A stretch of 64,000 bases of DNA from Multifurca ochricompacta (lineage: Eukaryota; Basidiomycota; Agaricomycetes; Russulales; Russulaceae), in assembly GCA_022496185.1 (NCBI GenBank), contig WTXG01000002.1:868001-932000 (forward strand), read 5' to 3'. Below are positions 1 to 10,500 of the stretch, piece by piece. Positions within the stretch are counted from its first letter, which is position 1. Each line of letters begins with the position of its first letter. Below the pieces are notes generated by a model. That model saw only the letters and a list, made by a program, of their open reading frames with translations, had not been told where the DNA came from and made no database searches. A program made the position numbers and the translations under genes.

Positions 1-1764
1 CACAATCATCTTGGAGTCTTGCTGATGTAACATGACCTGTCCAAGGGATTGAAAGCGTCAGTCGAGACTGTCGAAGGTGAGACTTACATTTTTAGGGTCG
101 AACTTCTTCCCCTTCATGTCTGTGATGTTGGCAATTGATGCAACGTATTCAACTTCATCCGGTTTATGCCGGAAAACGCCAATCTTATCTCCCCGAACGA
201 CGTATGACCTGTCGCCCTTGTATCCAACAGTGAGCTGAGAGTTACGCCCTTCTTGAAGGCTGGTAGGTAGGCTACTACTCTCCTCTCCTTCGTCCTCCTC
301 TTCATCTTCGTCTGTAGTTCAGCAGTAGTGGATTGATTATGATTACTAAAAACTAGCTTGGACTTACCACCGAGCTCATCAAGGACTGCTTCTTCTTCAT
401 CATCATCAGTTTCGACTGTCATCTCAACGTCCTCAACGTTGGAATTGAGTACATAGACCTTTTCGTCTGCCTGCAAGGAGTGAGGGCGTGTCCCACATCG
501 CAGGTTCTTACTGCATACCTTGACCTTATCCCACGAGGTCTGGTTTAGGCTCTCCCATGCACACCTAGTAAATTCGGCCCGAAAGTCTTCAAACGACTCA
601 TGGGATTCGAAGCGCAAACACCAACTACTCTGTTCCCCTCTTTCGTTAACATTGTTCCATGTGAGCGACCACGTAGCAGGCGACCAGCGTTGCATCATCT
701 GCGACGTAATGAGGTGGGCAAGGATTTGCCCCTCTTGACTCGTTGCGGTGAGGAAAAATGAGAACTTGGCACCACTTCGTTGCCCAATCCTTGCAGACAC
801 TTCTGCCTCACGAACGAAGTAACCTTCGTCACGATCCCATAAAAAAAGTTCCGCTTTCTCGTCCATGATAACTTCTAGCGACGGATCCGAAGTGCTCGGG
901 GAAGCAGAAGATTGGGACGATCTAGCCCCTTCGCTGGCGGGGGCCCTCTTCGCAGAACCTTTTTCTTTGCTATTAGCGGCAGTTGGTCTTTGAAAAAAGT
1001 GCTCAGAAGGCTATTTAATGAAGAGACGAAGGAGAAAAACACACTTCCAGATAAATTCAGCTACATCTTCTTCTCGCAAATTGTCTGCACTTCTCTTGTA
1101 CTTGCGTTCATACATGGCGCGGTACATGCACGTCTCAAAGAAAGCCTTCGTTGGTGCGTTGGTTCCGGAGGCGACAAATTCATAGAACTCGTCGACATCG
1201 CCTTGGAGATCGCGCCAAACGAGTGTTGGCTCGCCTTCAGTTTGGCTGGTACGAAACTCGAGTTCCTCACTGATGAGGAATACGCGCTCCTCGTCAGCTG
1301 ATAACAAGATGAGAGTGAAACTCAGAACGACCGACAAGGGACGCACTCTCTTCCTCGTCTTCGAGTAGTTCTTGATCACCTTCTTCGTATACTCGCGTTA
1401 TGACTAATTGGAAATTGTGTTCAGCTGATGGAACACGACGGATAGTGGCCATAGCATCATTGTATCTATAGTATTGTAAGCTACCCACACGGTGAGATAA
1501 ATGAGGGTCACGAACATGCATTCTCTAGACGAACGTATATTTCCCGGTCGTACGAGATGGAGTTGCCCCGTAGATATCTTGACCACCTCAGTGGCATTTG
1601 GGTCTTCTAATATGAGTATGAGAGAACGAGGTTGGTATGGGATGGGAGAAGCACGAGACAACTCACGCCAGACCTTGCCAATCACTATGAGTTTCTAGAC
1701 TGTCAGCACAACCTAGGAACAATAACGCAATAATAAAGTACGGACAGTTGCGAAAGATGTTCAT
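1..1764 (-). CDS. VID27: VID27 family protein (vacuolar import and degradation 27), 3' end beyond window
   Basis: Several exons on the minus strand read as the N-terminal half of Vid27, a cytoplasmic fungal and plant protein linked to fructose-bisphosphatase import and degradation. A start at about 1764 gives MNIFRN. The next exon carries IGKVW, then DPNATEVVKISTGQLHLVRP (about 1550-1600). Further exons give the YNDAMATIRRVPSAEHNFQL segment, the acidic EEGDQELLEDEEE stretch and the LVWRDLQGDVDEFYEF region (about 1010-1300). The PH-like middle domain lies at 400-866, and the conserved RSYVVRGDKIGVFRHKPDE block at about 110-230. The C-terminal WD40-like half lies beyond base 1, so the gene is partial. 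The junction of the first two exons is not clean by simple GT-AG splicing, so the exact start is uncertain. Family assignment is confident; biochemical role is poorly known. Confidence 0.85.
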
Positions 1765-1931
1765 GACTGGGGTGAAAAGTGAAAGTGAACGGCGGCAGAG
1801 TGCATTCGACTCGACCGGAGACGGAAACTCGGACCCCTGAGTCTAGTCTAATCTAGTTGCGCATCGCGGACCACAACCACGACCACTCACGCCACTACTT
1901 TCCTTCCTCCTTCTTCCTCTTATCTAACTTA

Positions 1932-2391
1932 ATGGCCACAGTGACATCCCCTTCGGGTACGTCCAACTGTCGCATAGAAAAGCAATGTTCCTGCTTCACA
2001 TTATATTTATTCTCCCTTATGATAGTAGGCAGCTCCTCACTCAGCGAACCATCTAGCCCGTCATCCCCATTGCATCTACGTAACCGCGGCGGGGCTACGT
2101 CGTCCTCAATTTTTATGGCCGGCGGGGTATGTCACAGGTTTTGAATCTCTTCACGCGGTGGTCTCATCTAGCCCGACGTATTATACCACACAGTTCCGCG
2201 AAGCGGCGAGCGTGTCGCCGACGTTGTCTTCATTTTCTTCTGGTAGCAACGCGCTAGCTCTAGCTGCGGGTAGCGGGTCTAGTCTCGGAGCTCATGCGCA
2301 CAAAATAGTCATAAAGGTGGATCACTCCATTGCGACATCTTTTGACCTTGCAGACAAAGAGTTGTATGACCTCTGGGCACCCAAGCCATGA
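1932..2391 (+). CDS. small unrecognised gene, exon structure uncertain
   Basis: An open stretch lies divergent to VID27. A start at 1932 gives MATVTSPS and a GT-AG intron can be proposed up to about 2029. A serine/proline-rich exon (SSSLSEPSSPSSPLHLRNRG) follows, then a short intron starting near 2127, then sequence ending in LADKELYDLWAPKP with a stop near 2391. I recognise no domain. Codon content is not strongly gene-like and alternative splicing changes the frame of the second half. It could be a real small gene, the 5' end of something longer, or chance open sequence. Confidence 0.25.
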
Positions 2392-2806
2392 TGCTATTCG
2401 CTCGTCAGGGCGGCGTTTGCCTCTAGATGTGATCACCAGTCCGGTGAATGCTAGATCCGTGTACCAAGTCATTGTTTAATCTGCAGTGGGTGTGAGAGTG
2501 GAGGGTTCGACGTTCCTGTACAAAACATCAGGCCTGAGACCTGAGAGTCGTGACTGTCATGCAAGCAGCTCTCTCATCTTGTTGTCAAACTACTTTCTCT
2601 CACGCTTGAGATTAGTGTATATCCCTTTGATCCTGAACTTTTGACTCCACTCAACTCGATGTCAAGTCGTTCGTTGTTCACAAGGCGTCGCAGAGTAGAC
2701 TCTAGACTGCGCTGCTCCTTGAGATGTTTTCCTTTCCTCCCTCCCTCCTCGAGTTCCTCTCACCGTCTCCCTTCCATGCAGCAGATATCCTTCCCAAGGG
2801 CCCAGC

Positions 2807-4477
2807 TTGGTTCTAACTGTGCTGTTTATTTGTATCTGCACAAGGGCTCTACCTTCTATCGCGAAGCAATTTTCTGATGTACCGCCTCCAGCAGAACCTT
2901 TTTTAGATCCCAAGAACGATCCCTACAATCCGCTTAGCTACATTACCTCAAACACACTACTTGGGATCGCGTTCGGTGTGTACGGACTCCCTACATCACA
3001 GGGTAAATACAGAGAACGGTCGAAAGGTCTCTTACTCGCGGTTGCTCTCACACTGTGCGGAGCCAATCCGCGGTGAGTGCGAGGCAAAGCGTTCCCGAGA
3101 AGAGAGAGGTAGAAAGGTGGAAGAGAGGTCCCAAAGATAACTAAGATTTCGAAGGAGGGTGTATCGTGCTTGAACTGTTGCGAATCTACTGCTTGCTGGT
3201 TCCGTTTGACCTTGTGCTTGATGTTGTCAAGGAGTTCTTTTAGCACACAAAAGAGAGAGAAATGCTGTTTGATTTCTGCTTCTGGTGGCTCACTGGCTGC
3301 TCTACTACAAGTATTGTAGACGCCTTTATATACTTATTGAGAGTCCAGTTATGAAGCAGAAGATCAGTATAGTAAAAGAAGGCTGTAGGCAGTGAACTTG
3401 TAATGAAGGATAGACACGAGCAAGGTAAGAATCAGGTACTGAAGATGGTGAAGTGACGGTGAAGTGCAGGCGCGGTTAAGTGTTTTGCGGGACGGTGCCC
3501 AATCGCGCGGCCACATCCAGGTACAATGTGACTACTAGCTAGCTACTATGAATAAAGAGTGAACGACGGTTAAGGAATGGACGAATGTACTGATAAAAAA
3601 GATAAAGATATGCGAAGCGATAGCTGGAGGTTTCATGCCCAACGCCCGAGCCATCCTTACAACACAGACCTTTAGTCTATTTAGATGGAGCGCATGGTGG
3701 ATGGCGTGCATGTCCATCGGCGCATACTGTACGATCCACCAACAACCACCGTCATAACGAAGAACTTGTTTACCTTGCGTCTATCAGCTTTCGCCCTTGG
3801 CATCGTTTCTCGGTTTGGGTTACATGTTAAACCAGAATTTAAGAGTATTTATATCGCAGAGTATATTTTTGTTGTCTTATCCGTACGTCTTGTTCTCCCT
3901 TTTTTTCTTTAAATACCGTGTAATCAACAATGTTAGCCCTACGCGCTTATAGCCACGGATAATGTCCTGCTCGGCCGCCTCGTGAGGTACCTCGGGAAAG
4001 GCAAGGGCCTACTCATTGTCCAGAACCGCATTGTGCAATAACCTTTATGTCATCCTTAATCTGATCCAGGTGAGAGTATGGCATCACACCTGCTGTGGAT
4101 TTATATGCAGGACGACGACGACGAAAGGTGAGAAACTTGCTTTCCACTCCGTTACCTCACTCGTGGCACGATAATATATGTTCACTCTGGTCATTCAAAT
4201 GATTTCCTTTCTTGTCTTCACCTCTACCTTCACGGTTTGTGTATCGCGTGCACGGGTTCGAGCCGGATGCGTGGACGCTCTATCAAGGGGACTGGTGATA
4301 CAACGACTGGGATGTACTTGCTGTCTCACTCGGTATTGACTGTATTAGCATTATCAAGCGTCCTATGCATCGCCTAAATATTGACTGCCTGTGCCAGGAA
4401 CTGATGAGAAACAAGAGTGTTGATTCGATCTTTCTATCGTGTCGTTGAGCTCTCGCAAGGATTCCTTGGTCCTATTA
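2807..4477 (+). pseudogene. RTA1-family 7-TM membrane protein (lipid-translocating exporter-like), interrupted
   Basis: RTA1-like proteins are seven-helix fungal plasma-membrane proteins linked to lipid translocation and drug or stress resistance. The family opening DPKNDPYNPLSYITSNTLLG is at about 2910-2976. Helix 2 resumes at 3650 (QTFSLFRWSAWWMACMSIGA). After a normal intron come FALGIVSRFGL and IYIAEYIFVVLS (3790-3880). After another intron come PYALIATDNVLLGRLVRYLG (3938-4010), then VILNLIQ, then FTLVIQMISFLVFTSTF (about 4180-4240), and finally NDWDVLAVSLGIDCISIIK (about 4297-4350). Two things argue against function. About 670 bp of unrelated non-coding sequence separates helix 1 from helix 2, and a TGA lies just before the NDW block. 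The last block also matches the family poorly. No convincing start codon is visible. An intact gene with one very long intron is the alternative. Confidence 0.6.
2977..3649. other. non-coding insert splitting the RTA1-like gene
   Basis: About 670 bp lies between two RTA1 segments that are normally contiguous. It has no open frame resembling the family or any other protein I know. I found no clear terminal inverted repeats or target-site duplication by eye. It is more than ten times the usual intron length in this window. Confidence 0.4.
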
Positions 4478-4497
4478 CCACAGAATAAAGCACTCTT

Positions 4498-5220
4498 CTA
4501 CGTACTGGACGCGCTACTACTGTTCATTGCGATTTCCGTGTACGTGCTTGGCCGGTTTATTAAGCAGGAGTCACGCGTAGTATCAAGTGACCTGACTGCA
4601 GTGCTGTGATGTCCCAAGTCGGAAAAAAGGAGAAGCTTATGGTGGAGGGTGCGAGGAGAGGTGTGGGTATGATTATGGTTGCTCAGAGAGTGTGTAAAAA
4701 TGTATCCGACTTGATGAGCCCTATTGACGGCCTCATGCTGCCTTTCTCTGTTGCGGGCAAGCACTTCCTGCAGACTAGCCTTGTACTTGGGTCGTGATTT
4801 CCTATGTTTTGTTGGGGGTCGAGGGTGAAGGTGTGAGTGGTGGACTGGGGGAGAATCGGAGGGGAGAATTTGATCCGTGCCGAGTGGGTGAGTGCGAGGC
4901 AAAGTAACATTGCCACCGCCACCGTGAGGAAACATGGACATGGACATGGAATCGCGGTTAACAGGTTGAAGGAGCGTGTTGTTTACGTGTCCACATGTTG
5001 CACAGGTTTCTTGTTTTTGAAGGGTTATCGTAGACGGTCTTCGAACGATGCGAGTGCGGGATACCCTGTCGACGTCGAGAAAGCGGTAACCACATTTCGA
5101 ACATCGACATTGACGTTGAGATGATAAAGTGAAATTTTCATTTTCATTATTACGAAGTCTTATAAAATGATAAGCAGCGAGGGAAGGTGAGATTGATTGA
5201 AGGGTTGAAATAAAGTCCAT
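4498..5220 (-). CDS. RNase P/MRP Rpr2/Rpp21/Snm1-like zinc-binding protein
   Basis: The frame starts with MDFISTLQSISPSLAAYHFI and carries two CxxC knuckles, CRCSKC near residues 38-43 and CATCGH near 73-78, separated by a basic segment. This is the zinc-ribbon arrangement of the Rpr2/Rpp21/Snm1 family, RNA-binding subunits of RNase P or RNase MRP that act in the nucleus and nucleolus on tRNA and rRNA precursors. A basic C-terminal helix follows (KASLQEVLARNRERQ). An intron probably begins near 4724, right after that helix, so the last 70 or so codons of the open frame, which have low complexity, are doubtful. The gene is divergent from the BTB gene, with 194 bp between starts. Other zinc-ribbon proteins cannot be excluded. 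Confidence 0.5.
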   Translation of the reverse strand: MDFISTLQSISPSLAAYHFIRLRNNENENFTLSSQRQCRCSKCGYRFLDVDRVSRTRIVRRPSTITLQKQETCATCGHVNNTLLQPVNRDSMSMSMFPHGGGGNVTLPRTHPLGTDQILPSDSPPVHHSHLHPRPPTKHRKSRPKYKASLQEVLARNRERQHEAVNRAHQVGYIFTHSLSNHNHTHTSPRTLHHKLLLFSDLGHHSTAVRSLDTTRDSCLINRPSTYTEIAMNSSSASST

Positions 5221-5227
5221 GTGTCTC

Positions 5228-5251
5228 TTGTTGTTGTTGTTGTTGTTGTTG
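5228..5251. repeat. (TTG)8 microsatellite in the divergent promoter
   Basis: Eight perfect TTG units lie just upstream of the Rpr2/Snm1-like start codon on the minus strand (CAA repeats in its 5' leader), between it and the BTB gene. Confidence 0.9.
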
Positions 5252-5414
5252 TCTTAATCTGCTTTTGTTTCCTATTCCCTTTGTTCATTCTTCTTCCAAT
5301 ACACCCACGCACGTAAAACATGTTGTTTAGACAAAATCCACACGACACTTTGACTTTTATTTCCCTTTCCCACTTACCCACCATCTCTCTCAGAATACTC
5401 CATCCCCTCCACCA

Positions 5415-7051
5415 ATGTCCATCAAGTCCCACCGCGGAAGACGTCCCTCACTTTCTAGCCCCATGACCTGGCTCACCCGTTCATCCTCTACAAACTCTCA
5501 TGTTCCCCCCATCCGAATGTCTCAGTCGAAATCCTCTACTTCTATAGGCTCTATCAGACATGGTACTCTCGGTTCCGGTGTCACCATCGTCCGTACCCCT
5601 CAGGAAGCTCTGGCCGGCTCTGGAGTGACAGTCGAATGTACGTCAGACCAGGAAAACGATCGACTTGCACAAGACGAAGAGTGTGATGAGAATGACGAGC
5701 AAGTGAAAGAGGAGGATGAGGAGGGGAAGAAGAAGAAGAAGGCGAAGAAGAAGAAGTCGAAGAAGAAGACGAAGAAGACGAAGAGGAGGAGGAAGACATG
5801 CGTGAAGAGCGCGGAGGGCAATCAGATTCTCATGTAGAGCAGTCGGAGACACCTTCAGTCCCTCCTGCTTATTCCCCACCCCGTTCGTCCCTTCCGTTAT
5901 CCAAGAGTACTCCCAGTCTTCCCTTGAAGGATGTACATCCCGCTCGTCCCGCTCGTCCCGCCCCACCTCCTCCATTGGCATCGGATACTACCGTTTTAAT
6001 GACCCACAAGAAACTTCCCTCACCACCCTTGTCTCTCTTTCCAGCCGTGCCATCATTTCCTACTCATCTGGCAAATCCCTCTCCCCCACAACCCTTTGAG
6101 TGCATCCTCCTCTCATCCGTTCCGCCTAACGCGATAGACTTTTCCAAAGTGCTCATCACTCTTGAGACTTGTACTGCGACACATCGCACCACACTCAGCA
6201 CATTGACGTCGCGCCCTTCACACCTCGCGAATTATCTCAAATCCCTCTTCTCCGATACCGACAAGGAATTGAACCCTGATACCACGTCTTTGTATTCCCG
6301 CACAGAGAACGGTTCTTTCAGCTCTGTTTTTCACAATCATCTCACCTCTTCCGGGTTTCTATCTCCGTCTACATTCAATGTCCACATTTTTCTAGACCGT
6401 GCTAGTGCACCGTGAGTCTTCTCTTACACTCTTGCACCATACCCTAGATAGCTTTAACACCGTCACAGGTATGAATTCGTCCTTGCGTATCTTCGCTCCC
6501 CTCCCACCACCATCGACCACCATACATCGCTTCCTCACGCTGTCCAGCTGCACACAACTACTCCTGTGCGCCTCGAAGCCCTCCTCGCGCTGCGTGACGA
6601 AGCCGCCTACCTCGATCTCCCCGAGCTCGTACAGCTCTGCAACGCTGAGCTGCGGCGAAGTCCTAATGCTTGCCCACCACAACATGCGCGTGCCACCTCC
6701 CACGCCCTCGCACACGCCCGAGGGCCAAGCGGCGGCTCAGTCCGTAGTATGGATACCCTTCGCGAGCGCGACGAGGACGATACTGCCGCCGATACAGACT
6801 TGGGGAGCACCAGCACCAGTCGTGACTCTGTCGGTTCAGTAAAAAGTTTGGGTAGCATGCGCGGTCGTGCCCTCAGCCCCACCACCGTCCCTGCTGGAGG
6901 AACTCCAACTAAGGAAGGGGGGGAACCGCTGCGTCCAACCCCGACTGTGCTTCTCCATCGTCGACTTGCTAGCCAGAGCCGGGAGCGCGCTGAGCTGACG
7001 GAGGTCAAGTCGGCCACGCTGCGCGGACGGCCGGCTGGTAACTGGTTATGA
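5415..7051 (+). CDS. BTB/POZ domain protein
   Basis: A serine-rich N-terminus (MSIKSHRGRRPSLSSPMTWL) leads through the conserved GSGVTIVRTPQEAL segment and a long acidic tract into a BTB/POZ-like fold. DFSKVLITLETCTATHRTTL and the SRPSHLANYLKSLF region are at about 6137-6250. After an intron at 6412-6468 the frame continues as PYEFVLAYLRSPP, then LEALLALRDEAAYLDLPELV near 6570-6630. The tail is Ser/Pro/Gly-rich. BTB domains mediate dimerisation and often adapt substrates to cullin-3 ligases, but no second domain is seen here. The frame changes at the GGGG run at 5723-5726. Without an extra G the acidic repeat reads as poly-lysine and stops at 5837. With it, the repeat reads as poly-glutamate and joins the BTB part. 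A true frameshift allele or assembly error is possible. Confidence 0.7.
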
Positions 7052-7588
7052 ACTTACACGTTTTTTTTCCATGGGAGACATCCTATTCGTTCGTTGGGGC
7101 CAATGGTGGTTACCTTGTTTACTGTTCCTGGTCCTCTAGTTTCTTAGTTTTTTGTTATCGCTTTTGTGGCCATTGTGTATAATTAGAAGCATGTTGTATC
7201 CTATGTTGTTTATATCAAATACATGCTTTGCTCCTACGATCTGTCTGAGTGTCTGTCTGACTGGACTGCCTAGAATTTTTGCACAAGTTTCCCCCTAGTC
7301 GAGTCAAACCCGTAGTCAAACAGAAAAAATACGCATCAACACAACAGCAGAAATGATGCATGTAACGAAACAACTTCCTCAACAACTTGGAAGTACGTGC
7401 AATGAGACACCGGAAAAAGGCGCGTAAGGTACGAGTGGAAAACACTTGCTTGACAATGAAACCGAAAGCATGGGAATAAACGGTGTAATCGGATAAGAAT
7501 CGACAGATGAGGAGTACACGAAGAGAAACAGGCGCAAACCAGAGCGGGGAACATCGTTCAAAAGGAGACAACTAATAATTGGGTGGAT
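7052..7588. other. intergenic region between convergent 3' ends
   Basis: This gap lies between the BTB stop (7051) and the SSD1 stop (7589). It is T-rich just after the BTB stop, and no protein family or RNA gene was recognised. The short open frames here do not resemble proteins. Confidence 0.6.
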
Positions 7589-10500
7589 TTACTGCCTTGG
7601 CTGCTCCTTGTGCTCTGCATATGGGTTCACACTGTAAACCTTGATGACTGGAGGGCTCTTTGTCAAGTCGGCCGTGACGATAACCTATCAAGAAAAGGCC
7701 AGCGAGAGAGATTGAGGTAAGTCCGGAGAGAAAGTGAGAAGTGCGTACCGGAACGGTCATCAGCTCTTTGATCTGCTGAATCTTATGCCCGGTCGGGGTC
7801 GTCTTCAGACCCTCGAATTCGGGTGTGGCCTTCGTTTTGCTAATCTCACATTGCACCGACTCTATTTCCTTCTCAACCTCGCTGTCACGCCCAAGAACGA
7901 TTTCGTCATCCCCGTCGTCTTCGTCGAACAGTGCCTTCTCATCATGAACGGAGCGAGATGCAACTTCCATCTTCACAGCATGCTGTTCTGCGTTCTCTTT
8001 CACTTTTTTGAGGTGCTCATCGTCGCTATTATCCGCCAGCCAGGTAATCACGTCACGGTCAGACCAGTAGATCTGTAGAGTGTGCGAGTGCTCGTCATAA
8101 ACATGATTCTACGTGGATTGGAATCCATGAGTGATGCGCCGCAAAAGGGTGTGAGAAACCGTACATCAATAGGCATTTGGTCTACATGGACTCGCTTCTC
8201 GATGCCGAATTCTGGGATAAGCACATCGAAAGCTGCGTCCAAAACACCGATCACCTTGGCTTGACGAATGACAGGCCCATAACGAGAAGTTAGGTCTGAG
8301 ATGAGGACACATAGGAATAGATGAGTCGATTGCTCCCGCGCAAGAATAGCAGAATCCCTCTTGCTGTGGACAAGATCAGACACACCAATTGCATTGCCCG
8401 CGAGACGTACATATTACATTGCTGAGTCACCTTTGCGACGGCATCGCGATCCATATTAAACTTGGTGTTGCTTTCAGCTACAGTGGAAGTGAGCAGATCT
8501 CGCAAGAATTCAACAGGATAAGAACGCGCACTTGACCCCTGAAGAACGGACTCAAGCTGTCGATGAACCATGATATCCGCATAGCGACGGATAGGTGACG
8601 TAAAGTGAGTATACAGTGGGACGTTCAACGCGTAATGACTGTATTTGGCTATGTCAAGCATGCCGGCGCAGAAGTACTTAGCGCGATGGGTTGCTTTAAA
8701 GGAGAGCAGCTGCAACACGCTCAATGCAGTGGGATCCTTGATGGCGCTGAAAGATCGCATGAGAGCACCTGCAGACGACACGTCAAGCTTGTACCCAAGG
8801 TGCTCTGCCCTTTCAACTAGCGAATTCTGAATTTGTCTAGTTAGCACTGGGTAACGTATGAATTACTGCTAAGACATACAAGACGACGGTCGATCGGGGC
8901 ATCATGGCGGCGTAGAAGTGCTTGTTCAGGAAGGGCAACGGCAATTTGCTGGGCAACCGTGGTGTTTGTAAGCAGCATGAACTAAAAGAAAAACCATCAT
9001 TAGGCTACTAATTCTTGCACGGAAAAACCATACCTCTTCCACCAGAACGTTTGCTTCCGTGTAGACGTTCTGCGAGCAGTCAACTGGTAACCCTTTATCG
9101 TTTAGCTTGAAGGAGAGACGAGGTGACTCGAGGCGGAGGGCACCATTCTTGAAGCGACGTGTGCGAAGTATCTGAGCTAGGTCGTACAACAGCCGAATAT
9201 CATTTTCCACGGAGGAGACTTCGTGCTCGGGGGCCACGGAAACGTCACCTAGGGGTTTGCCATCTAGCACACCCTGAACTGCTCCATAGGACAGCTTCGC
9301 AGCGGACTTAATCACAGTCTTTCCAATCCACTTCTTAATTACCTTCGCCTCTTTTGTCAAGGTCAAAACAACTGAGAAAGCAAGTCGTTCCTCCCCGGGG
9401 ACTAGACTGCAGAGCTCCTCGCTTAAAGCGGGAGGGAGCATAGGCACAACACGTTGGACCAAGTACACGCTTGTGGCGCGTTTACGAGCATCGCGATCCA
9501 GAGCAGTGTTCGGTTTGACGTGAAATGACACATCAGCAATGTGAATACCGACGCCATATGTTCCGTCATCATTGAGCTTGACAGACAGAGCGTCGTCAAG
9601 ATCTTTCGCGCCTTCAGGGTCAATGGTGAAGACGCGCTCCTTGCGTAGGTCAGTGCGAACGTCATACTCATGATCCGGTATACTGTAAAATGAACGGGAT
9701 TTGGTACGTATGAAGGCAGATGGTAATAGTAAAACTCACACCCAAGGCATAGGAGGCAGACACTTCAATACGCTCTCGCTGAAGTCCTCTGTGGGGAAGT
9801 TACTATCCTTCAATAGCGCGCTCGTCTCCACTTCAATGTCCCCAATAGGACCAAGCTCTTCAACCAGCGTACCGAAGGGATGGAGAGAGCTGATAGGCTA
9901 AGACAGTCCTTAGCGCACGAGGGACAAGCTAAATGAAACGCAAGAACTTACGTGGCGTTTGATACAGGCGACGAAAAGCTTGTTAGCATACGCCTCAGAA
10001 TTTTGCACAAAGTCAGGTGGAGCTTGCTCGGTTGGAATGGCTATTAAAGGAACGCGCTTATCTGTGGGCTTAAACCACACGATCTTGGGACGGTCGATTG
10101 GACGGCGGGGCTCGTCACCGCGGTCCCCTTCGCGTTCGCGTCGCTCAGCTTCCTGCTTCTCCTTAGTGGCTGCGGAGGACGGCCGAAGTAAACCAAGTGT
10201 GCCGGAAAACAGCTGCCCAGGCATGCGCTCCACAACGGCCACGACATGACCCGCAAACTGTGGTTTCACCTCATCGGTAACCCTAATAAAGTGTGAGCAA
10301 AAGAAAGTAAGACAATCACGTCATTTTTTGAAGACGCACTCTTCATCCTCGAAGAGCATCAACCCTTGACCCTCGACCTCCACATCGTCCTTTTTCTTGT
10401 CGTTCTTGCGACCAGTGGCCGATTTCACTTCGTACGCCGCATTCTCTTCCTTCTTGCGTTTCTTCTCCTCCTTTTCCTTCTTCGTGCCCCATACCTCGTC

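Noticed and set aside
912..1301. + strand open frame of 129 codons
   Set aside because: It is the complement of conserved VID27 exons.
4240..4290. tRNA B-box-like GGGTTCGAGCC
   Set aside because: It lies within the RTA1-like coding remnant, with no A box or stems.
5700..5837. Lysine-rich C-terminus of the first BTB-gene frame
   Set aside because: It is the GAA repeat read one base out of phase. The acidic frame joins the BTB domain and is the real one.
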